A stretch of 64,000 nt of DNA from Hippophae tibetana (Eukaryota > Streptophyta > Magnoliopsida > Rosales > Elaeagnaceae), in NCBI GenBank assembly GCA_037013495.1, contig CM072810.1, forward strand, positions 57,770,843-57,834,842, written 5' to 3'. The notes under the pieces are model-generated. The model worked only from the letters and a program-made list of their open reading frames with translations, ran no database searches and was not told where the DNA came from. Positions 44,993 through 61,530 of the stretch are shown here, piece by piece. Every line of letters begins with the position of its first letter. Positions within the stretch are counted from its first letter, which is position 1. The position numbers and the translations under genes are program-made.

Positions 44993-47900
44993 GAAAATAA
45001 ATGCTCCAAATTTTATTCCCTTATAATTATCAAATATTGAAATAGAATTTATTATAACTTAATACGGCAAAATATCAAACTTTTGAAATTTTGTTTATTA
45101 ATTTTTTTATAAGAGTTCACTACTTCTCATTTTTTTTCATTTTTTGAAATCAATATTTTTAACTTATTAATAAATTACTCTGGTAATACTGGAATTAAAC
45201 GTATTTAATGTAACTTTGTTTTTACCTATCACCTTCAAAATTTATGTTCAAACCAATTCTTAAAGTAGAAGCATATAAAGACGATGTGAAAAATTGAGTT
45301 AATTCAAAATAGAAATGTTTTGGGAAAATTAACAAGATGTTTACCAGTGATGTATACACTAACCTCTATTCCTGAGCTTTTCCTTTGGGTAGGTAGGAAA
45401 AAATATTCAGTTGAATAAGACTTTAATGCGAATCAAGACTTACAAAGGAAAGAAAGTAGTGAGAAAACATAAGTAAAAATAAATAAATTTAGTAGAAAAC
45501 TTAAACATTTTTTTTATATCTATTTTACCAAAAAAAGTATGGAAAATAAATGCCCAAATTTTATTTCCTTATAATTATCAAATATTGAAATAGAATTTAT
45601 TATAACTTAATACGCCAAAATATCAAACTTTTGAAATTTTATTTATTAATTTTTTTATAAGAGTTCAATACTTCTCATTTTTTTCGTCTTTTGAAATCAA
45701 TATTTTTAACATATTAATAAGTTACTCTGGTAGTACTGTATTTAAACGTATTGAATGTAACTTTGTTTTTACCTGTCACCTTCAAAATTTATTTTCAAAC
45801 CAATTCTTAAAGTAAGAAGCATATAAAGACGATGTGAAAAATTGAGTACATACAAAATAGAAATGTTTTGGGAAAATTAACAAGATGTTTACTAGTGATG
45901 TATACACTAACCTCTATTCCTGAGCTTTTTCTTTGGGTAGGTAGGAAAAAATATTCAGTTGAATTAGACTTTATTGCGAATCAAGACTTACAAAGGAAAG
46001 AAAGTAGTGAGAAAACATAAGTAAAAATAAATAAATTTTGTAGAAAACTTAAACATTTTTTTTATATCTATTTTACCAAAAAAAGTATGGAAAATAAATG
46101 CCCAAATTTTATTTCCTTATAATTATCAAATATTGAAATAGAATTTATTATAACTTAATACGGCAAAATATCAAACTTTTGAAATTTTGTTTATTAATTT
46201 TTTTATAAGAGTTCACTACTTCTCATTTTTTTCATTTTTTGAAATCAATATTTTTAACTTATTAATAAATTACTCTGGTAGTACTGGAATTAAACGTATT
46301 GAATGTAACTTTGTTTTTACCTATCACCTTCAAAATTTATGTTCAAACCAATTCTTAAAGTAGAAGCATATAAAGACGATGTGAAAAATTGAGTACATGC
46401 AAAATAGAAATGTTTTGGGAAAATTAACAAGATGTTTACCAGTGATGTATACACTAACCTCTATTCCTCAGCTTTTTCTTTGGGTAGGTAGGAAAAAATA
46501 TTCAGTTGAATTAGACTTTAATGCGAATCAAGACTTACAAAGGAAAGAAAGTAGTGAGAAAACATAAGTAAAAATAAATAAATTTAGTAGAAAACTTAAA
46601 CATTTTTTTTATATCTATTTTACCAAAAAAAGTAGGGAAAATAAATGCTCCAAATTTTATATCCTTATAATTATCAAATATTGAAATAGAATTTATTATA
46701 ACTTAATACGCCAAAATATCACACTTTTGAAATTTTGTTTATTCATTTTTTTATAAGAGTTCAATACTTCTCATTTTTTTCGTCTTTTGAAATCAATATT
46801 TTTAACATATTAATAAGTTACTCTGGTAGTACTGTATTTAAACGTATTGAATGTAACTTTGTTTTTACCTGTCACCTTCAAAATTTATTTTCAAACCAAT
46901 TCTTAAAGTAAGAAGCATATAAAGACGATGTGAAAAATTGAGTACATACAAAATAGAAATGTTTTGGGAAAATTAACAAGATGTTTACTAGTGATGTATA
47001 CACTAACCTCTATTCCTGAGCTTTTTCTTTGGGTAGGTAGGAAAAAATATTCAGTTGAATTAGACTTTATTGCGAATCAAGACTTACAAAGGAAAGAAAG
47101 TAGTGAGAAAACATAAGTAAAAATAAATAAATTTTGTAGAAAACTTAAACATTTTTTTTATATCTATTTTACCAAAAAAAGTATGGAAAATAAATGCCCA
47201 AATTTTATTTCCTTATAATTATCAAATATTGAAATAGAATTTATTATAACTTAATACGGCAAAATATCAAACTTTTGAAATTTTGTTTATTAATTTTTTT
47301 ATAAGAGTTCACTACTTCTCATTTTTTTCATTTTTTGAAATCAATATTTTTAACTTATTAATAAATTACTCTGGTAGTACTGGAATTAAACGTATTGAAT
47401 GTAACTTTGTTTTTACCTATCACCTTCAAAATTTATGTTCAAACCAATTCTTAAAGTAGAAGCATATAAAGACGATGTGAAAAATTGAGTACATGCAAAA
47501 TAGAAATGTTTTGGGAAAATTAACAAGATGTTTACCAGTGATGTATACACTAACCTCTATTCCTCAGCTTTTTCTTTGGGTAGGTAGGAAAAAATATTCA
47601 GTTGAATTAGACTTTAATGCGAATCAAGACTTACAAAGGAAAGAAAGTAGTGAGAAAACATAAGTAAAAATAAATAAATTTAGTAGAAAACTTAAACATT
47701 TTTTTTATATCTATTTTACCAAAAAAAGTATGGAAAATAAATGCCCAAATTTTATTTCCTTATAATTATCAAATATTGAAATAGAATTTATTATAACTTA
47801 ATACGGCAAAATATCAAACTTTTGAAATTTTGTTTATTAATTTTTTTATAAGAGTTCACTACTTCTCATTTTTTTTCATTTTTTGAAATCAATATTTTTA

Positions 47901-50900
47901 ACTTATTAATAAATTACTCTGGTAGTACTGGAATTAAACGTATTGAATGTAACTTTGTTTTTACCTATCACCTTCAAAATTTATGTTCAAACCAATTCTT
48001 AAAGTAGAAGCATATAAAGACGATGTGAAAAATTGAGTACATGCAAAATAAAAATGTTTTGGGAAAATTAACAAGATGTTTTCCAGTGATGTATACACTA
48101 ACCTCTATTCCTCAGCTTTTTCTTTGGGTAGGTAGGAAAAAATATTCAGTTGAATTAGACTTTAATGCGAATCAAGACTTACAAAGGAAAGAAAGTAGTG
48201 AGAAAACATAAGTAAAAATAAATAAATTTAGTAGAAAACTTAAACATTTTTTTTATATCTATTTTACCAAAAAAAGTATGGAAAATAAATGCCCAAATAT
48301 TATTTCCTTATAATTATCAAATATTGAAATAGAATTTATTATAACTTAATACGGCAAAATATCAAACTTTTGAAATTTTGTTTATTAATTTTTTTATATG
48401 AGTTCAATACTTCTCATTTTTTTTCATTTTTTGAAATCAATATTTTTAACTTATTAATAAATTACTCTGGTAGTACTGGAATTAAACGTATTGAATGTAA
48501 CTTTGTTTTTACCTATCACCTTCAAAATTTATGTTCAAACCAATTCTTAAAGTAGAAGCATATAAAGACGATGTGAAAAATGGAGTACATGCAAAATAGA
48601 AATGTTTTGGGAAAATTAACAAGATGTTTACCAGTGATGTATACACTAACCTCTATTCCTGAGCTTTTTCTTTGGGTAGGTAGGAAAAAATATTCAGTTG
48701 AATTAGACTTTATTGCGAATCAAGACTTACAAAGGAAAGAAAATAGTGAGAAAACATAAGTAAAAATAAATAAATTTAGTAGAAAACTTAAACATTTTTT
48801 TATATCTATTTTACCAAAAAAAGTATGGAAAATAAATGCTCCAAATTTTATTCCCTTATAATTATCAAATATTGAAATAGAATTTATTATAACTTAATAC
48901 GGCAAAATATCAAACTTTTGAAATTTTATTTATTAATTTTTTTATAAGAGTTCAATACTTCTCATTTTTTTCGTCTTTTGAAATCAATATTTTTAACATA
49001 TTAATAAGTTACCCTAGTAGTATTGTATTTAAACGTATTGAATGTAACTTTGTTTTTACCTGTCACCTTCAAAATTTATTTTCAAACCAATTCTTAAAGT
49101 AAGAAGCATATAAAGACGATGTGAAAAATTGAGTACATGCAAAATAGAAATGTTTTGGGAAAATTAACAAGATGTTTACCAGTGATGTATACACTAACCT
49201 CTATTCCTGAGCTTTTTCTTTGGGTAGGTAGGAAAAAATATTCAGTTGAATTAGACTTTATTGCGAATCAAGACTTACAAAGGAAAGAAAGTAGTGAGAA
49301 AACATAAGTAAAAATAAATAAATTTAGTAGAAAACTTAAACATTTTTTTTATATCTATTTTACCAAAAAAAGTATGGAAAATAAATGCCCAAATTTTATT
49401 TCCTTATAATTATCAAATATTGAAATAGAATTTATTATAACTTAATACGCCAAAATATCAAACTTTTGAAATTTTATTTATTAATTTTTTTATAAGAGTT
49501 CAATACTTCTCATTTTTTTCGTCTTTTGAAATCAATATTTTTAACATATTAATAAGTTACTCTGGTAGTACTGTATTTAAACGTATTGAATGTAACTTTG
49601 TTTTTACCTGTCACCTTCAAAATTTATTTTCAAACCAATTCTTAAAGTAAGAAGCATATAAAGACGATGTGAAAAATTGAGTACATGCAAAATAGAAATG
49701 TTTTGGGAAAATTAACAAGATGTTTACTAGTGATGTATACACTAACCTCTATTCCTGAGCTTTTTCTTTGGGTAGGTAGGAAAAAATATTCAGTTGAATT
49801 AGACTTTATTGCGAATCAAGACTTACAAAGGAAAGAAAGTAGTGAGAAAACATAAGTAAAAATAAATAAATTTTGTAGAAAACTTAAACATTTTTTTTAT
49901 ATCTATTTTACCAAAAAAAGTATGGAAAATAAATGCCCAAATTTTATTTCCTTATAATTATCAAATATTGAAATAGAATTTATTATAACTTAATACGGCA
50001 AAATATCAAACTTTTGAAATTTTGTTTATTAATTTTTTTATATGAGTTCAATACTTCTCATTTTTTTTCATTTTTTGAAATCAATATTTTTAACTTATTA
50101 ATAAATTACTCTGGTAGTACTGGAATTAAACGTATTGAATGTAACTTTGTTTTTACCTATCACCTTCAAAATTTATGTTCAAACCAATTCTTAAAGTAGA
50201 AGCATATAAAGACGATGTGAAAAATTGAGTACATGCAAAATAGAAATGTTTTGGGAAAATTAACAAGATGTTTACCAGTGATGTATACACTAACCTCTAT
50301 TCCTCAGCTTTTTCTTTGGGTAGGTAGGAAAAAATATTCAGTTGAATTAGACATTAATGCGAATCAAGACTTACAAAGGAAAGAAAGTAGTGAGAAAACA
50401 TAAGTAAAAATAAATAAATTTAGTAGAAAACTTAAACATTTTTTTTATATCTATTTTACCAAAAAAAGTATGGAAAATAAATGCCCAAATATTATTTCCT
50501 TATAATTATCAAATATTGAAATAGAATTTATTATAACTTAATACGGCAAAATATCAAACTTTTGAAATTTTGTTTATTAATTTTTTTATAAGAGTTCAAT
50601 ACTTCTCATTTTTTTTCATTTTTTGAAATCAATATTTTTAACTTATTAATAAATTACTCTGGTAGTACTGGAATTAAACGTATTGAATGTAACTTTGTTT
50701 TTACCTATCACCTTCAAAATTTATGTTCAAACCAATTCTTAAAGAAGAAGCATATAAAGACGATGTGAAAAATTGAGTACATGCAAAATAGAAATGTTTT
50801 GGGAAAATTAACAAGATGTTTACTAGTGATGTATACACTAACCTCTATTCCTGAGCTTTTTCTTTGGGTAGGTAGGAAAAAATATTCAGTTGAATTAGAC

Positions 50901-53900
50901 TTTATTGCGAATCAAGACTTACAAAGGAAAGAAAGTAGTGAGAAAACATAAGTAAAAATAAATAAATTTTGTAGAAAACTTAAACATTTTTTTTATATCT
51001 ATTTTACCAAAAAAAGTATGGAAAATAAATGCCCAAATTTTATTTCCTTATAATTATCAAATATTGAAATAGAATTTATTATAACTTAATACGGCCAAAT
51101 ATCAAACTTTTGAAATTTTGTTTATTAATTTTTTTATAAGAGTTCACTACTTCTCATTTTTTTTCATTTTTTGAAATCAATATTTTTAACTTATTAATAA
51201 ATTACTCTGGTAGTACTGGAATTAAACGTATTGAATGTAACTTTGTTTTTACCTATCACCTTCAAAATTTATGTTCAAACCAATTCTTAAAGTAGAAGCA
51301 TATAAAGACGATGTGAAAAATTGAGTACATGCAAAATAGAAATGTTTTGGGAAAATTAACAAGATGTTTACCAGTGATGTATACACTAACCTCTATTCCT
51401 CAGCTTTTTCTTTGGGTAGGTAGGAAAAAATATTCAGTTGAATTAGACTTTAATGCGAATCAAGACTTACAAAGGAAAGAAAGTAGTGAGAAAACATAAG
51501 TAAAAATAAATAAATTTAGTAGAAAACTTAAACATTTTTTTTATATCTATTTTACCAAAAAAAGTATGGAAAATAAATGCCCAAATATTATTTCCTTATA
51601 ATTATCAAATATTGAAATAGAATTTATTATAACTTAATACGGCAAAATATCAAACTTTTGAAATTTTGTTTATTAATTTTTTTATAAGAGTTCAATACTT
51701 CTCATTTTTTTTCATTTTTTGAAATCAATATTTTTAACTTATTAATAAATTACTCTGGTAGTACTGGAATTAAACGTATTGAATGTAACTTTGTTTTTAC
51801 CTATCACCTTCAAAATTTATGTTCAAACCAATTCTTAAAGTAGAAGCATATAAAGACGATGTGAAAAATTGAGTACATGCAAAATAGAAATGTTTTGGGA
51901 AAATTAACAAGATGTTTACCAGTGATGTATACACTAACCTCTATTCCTGAGCTTTTTCTTTGGGTAGGTAGGAAAAAATATTCAGTTGAATTAGACTTTA
52001 TTGCGAATCAAGACTTACAAAGGAAAGAAAATAGTGAGAAAACATAAGTAAAAATAAATAAATTTAGTAGAAAACTTAAACATTTTTTTTATATCTATTT
52101 TACCAAAAAAAGTATGGAAAATAAATGCTCCAAATTTTATTCCCTTATAATTATCAAATATTGAAATAGAATTTATTATAACTTAATACGGCAAAATATC
52201 AAACTTTTGAAATTTTATTTATTAATTTTTTTATAAGAGTTCAATACTTCTCATTTTTTTCGTCTTTTGAAATCAATATTTTTAACATATTAATAAGTTA
52301 CTCTGGTAGTACTGGAATTAAACGTATTGAATGTAACTTTGTTTTTACCTGTCACCTTCAAAATTTATTTTCAAACCAATTCTTAAAGTAAGAAGCATAT
52401 AAAGACGATGTGAAAAATTGAGTACATGCAAAATAGAAATGTTTTGGGAAAATTAACAAGATGTTTACCAGTGATGTATACACTAACCTCTATTCCTGAG
52501 CTTTTTCTTTGGGTAGGTAGGAAAAAATATTCAGTTGAATTAGACTTTATTGCGAATCAAGACTTACAAAGGAAAGAAAGTAGTGAGAAAACATAAGTAA
52601 AAATAAATAAATTTTGTAGAAAACTTAAACATTTTTTTTTATATCTATTTTACCAAAAAAAGTATGGAAAATAAATGCTCCAAATTTTATTCCCTTATAA
52701 TTATCAAATATTGAAATAGAATTTATTATAACTTAATACGGCAAAATATCAAACTTTTGAAATTTTATTTATTAATTTTTTTATAAGAGTTCAATACTTC
52801 TCATTTTTTTCGTCTTTTGAAATCAATATTTTTAACATATTAATAAGTTACTCTAGTAGTACTGTATTTAAACGTATTGAATGTAACTTTGTTTTTACCT
52901 GTCACCTTCAAAATTTATTTTCAAACCAATTCTTAAAGTAAGAAGCATATAAAGACGATGTGAAAAATTGAGTACATGCAAAATAGAAATGTTTTGGGAA
53001 AATTAACAAGATGTTTACCAGTGATGTATACACTAACCTCTATTCCTGAGCTTTTTCTTTGGGTAGGTAGGAAAAAATATTCAGTTGAATTAGACTTTAT
53101 TGCGAATCAAGACTTACAAAGGAAAGAAAGTAGTGAGAAAACATAAGTAAAAATAAATAAATTTTGTAGAAAACTTAAACATTTTTTTTATATCTATTTT
53201 ACCAAAAAAAGTATGGAAAATAAATGCCCAAATTTTATTTCCTTATAATTATCAAATATTGAAATAGAATTTATTATAACTTAATACGCCAAAATATCAA
53301 ACTTTTGAAATTTTATTTATTAATTTTTTTATAAGAGTTTAACACTTCTCATTTTTTTCGTCTTTTGAAATCAATATTTTTAACATATTAATAAGTTACT
53401 CTCATAGTACTGTATTTAAACGTATTGAATGTAACTTTGTTTTTACCTGTCACCTTCAAAATTTATTTTCAAACCAATTCTTAAAGTAAGAAGCATATAA
53501 AGACGATGTGAAAAATTGAGTACATGCAAAATAGAAATGTTTTGGGAAAATTAACAAGATGTTTACCAGTGATGTATACACTAACCTCTATTCCTGAGCT
53601 TTTTCTTTGGGTAGGTAGGAAAAAATATTCAGTTGAATTAGACTTTATTGCGAATCAAGACTTACAAAGGAAAGAAAATAGTGAGAAAACATAAGTAAAA
53701 ATAAATAAATTTAGTAGAAAACTTAAACATTTTTTTTATATCTATTTTACCAAAAAAAGTATGGAAAATAAATTCTCCAAATTTTATTCCCTTATAATTA
53801 TCAAATATTGAAATAGAATTTATTATAACTTAATACGCCAAAATATCAAACTTTTGAAATTTTATTTATTAATTTTTTTATAAGAGTTCAATACTTCTCA

Positions 53901-56900
53901 TTTTTTTCGTCTTTTGAAATCAATATTTTTAACATATTAATAAGTTACTCTGGTAGTACTGTATTTAAACGTATTGAATGTAACTTTGTTTTTACCTGTC
54001 ACCTTCAAAATTTATTTTCAAACCAATTCTTAAAGTAAGAAGCATATAAAGACGATGTGAAAAATTGAGTACATGCAAAATAGAAATGTTTTGGGAAAAT
54101 TAACAAGATGTTTACCAGTGATGTATACACTAACCTCTATTCCTGAGCTTTTTCTTTGGGTAGGTAGGAAAAAATATTCAGTTGAATTAGACTTTATTGC
54201 GAATCAAGACTTACAAAGGAAAGAAAGTAGTGAGAAAACATAAGTAAAAATAAATAAATTTAGTAGAAAACTTAAACATTTTTTTTATATCTATTTTACC
54301 AAAAAAAGTATGGAAAATAAATGCCCAAATATTATTTCCTTATAATTATCAAATATTGAAATAGAATTTATTATAACTTAATACGGCAAAATATCAAACT
54401 TTTGAAATTTTGTTTATTAATTTTTTTATATGAGTTCAATACTTCTCATTTTTTTTCATTTTTTGAAATCAATATTTTTAACTTATTAATAAATTACTCT
54501 GGTAGTACTGGAATTAAACGTATTGAATGTAACTTTGTTTTTACCTATCACCTTCAAAATTTATGTTCAAACCAATTCTTAAAGTAGAAGCATATAAAGA
54601 CGATGTGAAAAATGGAGTACATGCAAAATAGAAATGTTTTGGGAAAATTAACAAGATGTTTACCAGTGATGTATACACTAACCTCTATTCCTGAGCTTTT
54701 TCTTTGGGTAGGTAGGAAAAAATATTCAGTTGAATTAGACTTTATTGCGAATCAAGACTTACAAAGGAAAGAAAATAGTGAGAAAACATAAGTAAAAATA
54801 AATAAATTTAGTAGAAAACTTAAACATTTTTTTATATCTATTTTACCAAAAAAAGTATGGAAAATAAATGCTCCAAATTTTATTCCCTTATAATTATCAA
54901 ATATTGAAATAGAATTTATTATAACTTAATACGGCAAAATATCAAACTTTTGAAATTTTGTTTATTAATTTTTTTATAAGAGTTCACTACTTCTCATTTT
55001 TTTTCATTTTTTGAAATCAATATTTTTAACTTATTAATAAATTACTCTGGTAGTACTGGAATTAAACGTTTTGAATGTAACTTTGTTTTTACCTATCACC
55101 TTCAAAATTTATGTTCAAACCAATTCTTAAAGTAAGAAGCATATAAAGACGATGTGAAAAATTGAGTTAATTCAAAATAGAAATGTTTTGGGAAAATTAA
55201 CAAGATGTTTACCAGTGATGTATACACTAACCTCTATTCATGAGCTTTTCCTTTGGGTAGGTAGAAAAAACAATTTGGTTGAATTAGACTTTATTGGGAA
55301 TCAAGACTTACAAAGGAAAGAAAATAGTGAGAAAACATAAGTTAAAATAAATAAATTTAATAGAAAACTTAAACATTTTTTTATATCTATTTTACCAAAA
55401 AAAGTATGGAAAATAAATGCCCAAATTTTATTTCCTTATAATTATCAAATATTGAAATAGAATTTATTATAACTTAATACGCCAAAATATCAAACTTTTG
55501 AAATTTTGTTTATTAATTTTTTTATAAGAGTTCAATACTTCTCATTTTTTTTCATTTTTTGAAATTAATATTTTTAACTTATTAATAAATTACTCTGGTA
55601 GTAATGGAATTTAACGTATTGAATGTGACTTTGTTTTTACCTGTCACCTACAAAATTGATGTTCAAACCAATTCTTAAAGTAAGAAGCATATAAAGACGA
55701 TGTGAAAAATTGAGTTCATGCAAAATAGAAATGTTTTGGGAAAATTAACAAGATGTTTACCAGTGATGTATACACTAACCTCTATTCATGAGCTTTTTCT
55801 TTGGGTAGGTAGGAAAAAATATTCAGTTGAATTAGACTTTATTGCGAATCAAGACTTACAAAGGAAAGAAAATAGTGAGAAAACATAAGTAAAAATAAAT
55901 AAATTTAGTAGAAAACTTAAACATTTTTTTTATATCTATTTTACCAAAAAAAGTATGGAAAATAAATGCTCCAAATTTTATTTCCTTATAATTATCAAAT
56001 ATTGAAATAGAATTTATTATAACTTAATACGGCAAAATATCAAACTTTTGAAATTTTGTTTATTAATTTTTTTATAAGAGTTCACTACTTCTCATTTTTT
56101 TTCATTTTTTGAAATCAATATTTTTAACTTATTAATAAATTACTCTGGTAGTACTGGAATTAAACGTATTGAATGTAACTTTGTTTTTACCTATCACCTT
56201 CAAAATTTATGTTCAAACCAATTCTTAAAGTAGAAGCATATAAAGACGATGTGAAAAATTGAGTTAATTCAAAATAGAAATGTTTTGGGAAAATTAACAA
56301 GATGTTTACCAGTGATGTATACACTAACCTCTATTCCTGAGCTTTTCCTTTGGGTAGGTAGGAAAAAATATTCAGTTGAATTAGACTTTAATGCGAATCA
56401 AGACTTACAAAGGAAAGAAAGTAGTGAGAAAACATAAGTAAAAATAAATAAATTTAGTAGAAAACTTAAACATTTTTTTTATATCTATTTTACCAAAAAA
56501 AGTATGGAAAATAAATGCCCAAATTTTATTTCCTTATAATTATCAAATATTGAAATAGAATTTATTATAACTTAATACGCCAAAATATCAAACTTTTGAA
56601 ATTTTATTTATTAATTTTTTTATAAGAGTTCAATACTTCTCATTTTTTTCGTCTTTTGAAATCAATATTTTTAACATATTAATAAGTTACTCTAGTAGTA
56701 CTGTATTTAAACGTATTGAATGTAACTTTGTTTTTACCTGTCACCTTCAAAATTTATTTTCAAACCAATTCTTAAAGTAAGAAGCATATAAAGACGATGT
56801 GAAAAATTGAGTACATGCAAAATAGAAATGTTTTGGGAAAATTAACAAGATGTTTACCAGTGATGTATACACTAACCTCTATTCCTGAGCTTTTTCTTTG

Positions 56901-57139
56901 GGTAGGTAGGAAAAAATATTCAGTTGAATTAGACTTTATTGCGAATCAAGACTTACAAAGGAAAGAAAGTAGTGAGAAAACATAAGTAAAAATAAATAAA
57001 TTTAGTAGAAAACTTAAACATTTTTTTTATATCTATTTTACCAAAAAAAGTATGGAAAATAAATGCCCAAATTTTATTTCCTTATAATTATCAAATATTG
57101 AAATAGAATTTATTATAACTTAATACGCCAAAATATCAA

Positions 57140-60100
57140 ACTTTTGAAATCTTATTTATTAATTTTTTTATAAGAGTTCAATACTTCTCATTTTTTTCGT
57201 CTTTTGAAATCAATATTTTTAACATATTAATAAGTTACTCTGGTAGTACTGTATTTAAACGTATTGAATGTAACTTTGTTTTTACCTGTCACCTTCAAAA
57301 TTTATTTTCAAACCAATTCTTAAAGTAAGAAGCATATAAAGACGATGTGAAAAATTGAGTACATGCAAAATAGAAATGTTTTGGGAAAATTAACAAGATG
57401 TTTACTAGTGATGTATACACTAACCTCTATTCCTGAGCTTTTTCTTTGGGTAGGTAGGAAAAAATATTCAGTTGAATTACACTTTATTGCGAATCAAGAC
57501 TTACAAAGGAAAGAAAGTAGTGAGAAAACATAAGTAAAAATAAATAAATTTATTAGAAAACTTAAACATTTTTTTTATATCTATTTTACCAAAAAAAGTA
57601 TGGAAAATAAATGCTCCAAATTTTATTCCCTTATAATTATCAAATATTGAAATAGAATTTATTATAACTTAATACGGCAAAATATCAAACTTTTGAAATT
57701 TTGTTTATTAATTTTTTTATAAGAGTTTACTACTTCTCATTTTTTTTCATTTTTTGAAATCAATATTTTTAACTTATTAATAAATTACTCTGGTAGTACT
57801 GGAATTAAATGTTTTGAATGTAACTTTGTTTTTACCTATCACCTTCAAAATTTATGTTCAAACCAATTCTTAAAGTAAGAAGCATATAAAGACGATGTGA
57901 AAAATTGAGTTAATTCAAAATAGAAATGTTTTGGGAAAATTAACAAGATGTTTACCAGTGATGTATACACTAACCTCTATTCATGAGCTTTTCCTTTGGG
58001 TTGGTAGAAAAAACAATTTGGTTGAATTAGACTTTATTGGGAATCAAGACTTACAAAGGAAAGAAAATAGTGAGAAAACATAAGTTAAAATAAATAAATT
58101 TAATAGAAAACTTAAACATTTTTTATATCTATTTTACCAAAAAAAGTATGGAAAATAAATGCCCAAATTTTATTTCCTTATAATTATCAAATATTGAAAT
58201 AGAATTTATTATAACTTAATACGCCAAAATATCAAACTTTTGAAATTTTATTTATTAATTTTTTTATAAGAGTTCAATACTTCTCATTTTTTTCGTCTTT
58301 TGAAATCAATATTTTTAACATATTAATAAGTTACTCTGGTAGTACTGTATTTAAACGTATTGAATGTAACTTTGTTTTTACCTATCACCTTCAAAATTTA
58401 TGTTCAAACCAATTCTTAAAGTAGAAGCATATAAAGACGATGTGAAAAATTGAGTTAATTCAAAATAGAAATGTTTTGGGAAAATTAACAAGATGTTTAC
58501 CAGTGATGTATACACTAACCTCTATTCCTGAGCTTTTCCTTTGGGTAGGTAGGAAAAAATATTCAGTTGAATTAGACTTTAATGCGAATCAAGACTTACA
58601 AAGGAAAGAAAGTAGTGAGAAAACATAAGTAAAAATAAATAAATTTAGTAGAAAACTTAAACATTTTTTTATATCTATTTTACCAAAAAAAGTATGGAAA
58701 ATAAATGCCCAAATTTTATTTCCTTATAATTATCAAATATTGAAATAGAATTTATTATAACTTAATACGCCAAAATATCAAACTTTTGAAATTTTATTTA
58801 TTAATTTTTTTATAAGAGTTCAATACTTCTCATTTTTTTCGTCTTTTGAAATCAATATTTTTAACATATTAATAAGTTACTCTGGTAGTACTGTATTTAA
58901 ACGTATTGAATGTAACTTTGTTTTTAGCTATCACCTTCAAAATTTATGTTCAAACCAATTCTTAAAGTAAGAAGCATATAAAGACGATGTGAAAAATTGA
59001 GTTAATTCAAAATAGAAATGTTTTGGGAAAATTAACAAGATGTTTACCAGTGATGTATACACTAACCTCTATTCATGAGCTTTTCCTTTGGGTTGGTAGA
59101 AAAAACAATTTGGTTGAATTAGACTTTATTGGGAATCAAGACTTACCAAGGAAAGAAAATAGTGAGAAAACATAAGTTAAAATAAATAAATTTAATAGAA
59201 AACTTAAACATTTTTTTTATATCTATTTTACCAAAAAAAGTATGGAAAATAAATGCCCAAATTTTATTTCCTTATAATTATCAAATATTGAAATAGAATT
59301 TATTATAACTTAATACGCCAAAATATCAAACTTTTGAAATCTTATTTATTAATTTTTTTATAAGAGTTCAATACTTCTCATTTTTTTCGTCTTTTGAAAT
59401 CAATATTTTTAACATATTAATAAGTTACTCTGGTAGTACTGTATTTAAACGTATTGAATGTAACTTTGTTTTTACCTGTCACCTTCAAAATTTATTTTCA
59501 AACCAATTCTTAAAGTAAGAAGCATATAAAGACGATGTGAAAAATTGAGTACATGCAAAATAGAAATGTTTTGGGAAAATTAACAAGATGTTTACTAGTG
59601 ATGTATACACTAACCTCTATTCCTGAGCTTTTTCTTTGGGTAGGTAGGAAAAAATATTCAGTTGAATTACACTTTATTGCGAATCAAGACTTACAAAGGA
59701 AAGAAAGTAGTGAGAAAACATAAGTAAAAATAAATAAATTTATTAGAAAACTTAAACATTTTTTTTATATCTATTTTACCAAAAAAAGTATGGAAAATAA
59801 ATGCTCCAAATTTTATTCCCTTATAATTATCAAATATTGAAATAGAATTTATTATAACTTAATACGGCAAAATATCAAACTTTTGAAATTTTGTTTATTA
59901 ATTTTTTTATAAGAGTTCACTACTTCTCATTTTTTTTCATTTTTTGAAATCAATATTTTTAACTTATTAATAAATTACTCTGGTAGTACTGGAATTAAAT
60001 GTTTTGAATGTAACTTTGTTTTTACCTATCACCTTCAAAATTTATGTTCAAACCAATTCTTAAAGTAAGAAGCATATAAAGACGATGTGAAAAATTGAGT

Positions 60101-61530
60101 TAATTCAAAATAGAAATGTTTTGGGAAAATTAACAAGATGTTTACCAGTGATGTATACACTAACCTCTATTCATGAGCTTTTCCTTTGGGTTGGTAGAAA
60201 AAACAATTTGGTTGAATTAGACTTTATTGGGAATCAAGACTTACAAAGGAAAGAAAATAGTGAGAAAACATAAGTTAAAATAAATAAATTTAATAGAAAA
60301 CTTAAACATTTTTTATATCTATTTTACCAAAAAAAGTATGGAAAATAAATGCCCAAATTTTATTTCCTTATAATTATCAAATATTGAAATAGAATTTATT
60401 ATAACTTAATACGCCAAAATATCAAACTTTTGAAATTTTATTTATTAATTTTTTTTATAAGAGTTCAATACTTCTCATTTTTTTCGTCTTTTGAAATCAA
60501 TATTTTTAACATATTAATAAGTTACTCTGGTAGTACTGTATTTAAACGTATTGAATGTAACTTTGTTTTTACCTATCACCTTCAAAATTTATGTTCAAAC
60601 CAATTCTTAAAGTAGAAGCATATAAAGACGATGTGAAAAATTGAGTTAATTCAAAATAGAAATGTTTTGGGAAAATTAACAAGATGTTTACCAGTGATGT
60701 ATACACTAACCTCTATTCCTGAGCTTTTCCTTTGGGTAGGTAGGAAAAAATATTCAGTTGAATTAGACTTTAATGCGAATCAAGACTTACAAAGGAAAGA
60801 AAGTAGTGAGAAAACATAAGTAAAAATAAATAAATTTAGTAGAAAACTTAAACATTTTTTTATATCTATTTTACCAAAAAAAGTATGGAAAATAAATGCC
60901 CAAATTTTATTTCCTTATAATTATCAAATATTGAAATAGAATTTATTATAACTTAATACGCCAAAATATCAAACTTTTGAAATTTTATTTATTAATTTTT
61001 TTATAAGAGTTCAATACTTCTCATTTTTTTCGTCTTTTGAAATCAATATTTTTAACATATTAATAAGTTACTCTGGTAGTACTGTATTTAAACGTATTGA
61101 ATGTAACTTTGTTTTTACCTATCACCTTCAAAATTTATGTTCAAACCAATTCTTAAAGTAAGAAGCATATAAAGACGATGTGAAAAATTGAGTTAATTCA
61201 AAATAGAAATGTTTTGGGAAAATTAACAAGATGTTTACCAGTGATGTATACACTAACCTCTATTCATGAGCTTTTCCTTTGGGTTGGTAGAAAAAACAAT
61301 TTGGTTGAATTAGACTTTATTGGGAATCAAGACTTACCAAGGAAAGAAAATAGTGAGAAAACATAAGTTAAAATAAATAAATTTAATAGAAAACTTAAAC
61401 ATTTTTTTATATCTATTTTACCAAAAAAAGTATGGAAAATAAATGCCCAAATTTTATTTCCTTATAATTATCAAATATTGAAATAGAATTTATTATAACT
61501 TAATACGCCAAAATATCAAACTTTTGAAAT
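57140..61530. repeat. Four-monomer (~2.19-kb period) duplication in the satellite
   Basis: 57.14-59.33 kb recurs at 59.33-61.5 kb with offset 2190-2192. Shared rare variants are GAAATCTTATT (57146 and 59336), GAATTACACTTT (57473 and 59663), GGAATTAAATGTTTTG (57801 and 59991) and ACTTACCAAGG (59140 and 61332). Confidence 0.82.

Noticed and set aside
48370..48555. A 61-codon open frame recurring at 50014, 54402 and a variant at 60430
   Set aside because: It is present only in the few monomers where a variant lengthens the frame; most monomers carry stops. Recurrence reflects satellite duplication, not gene conservation.
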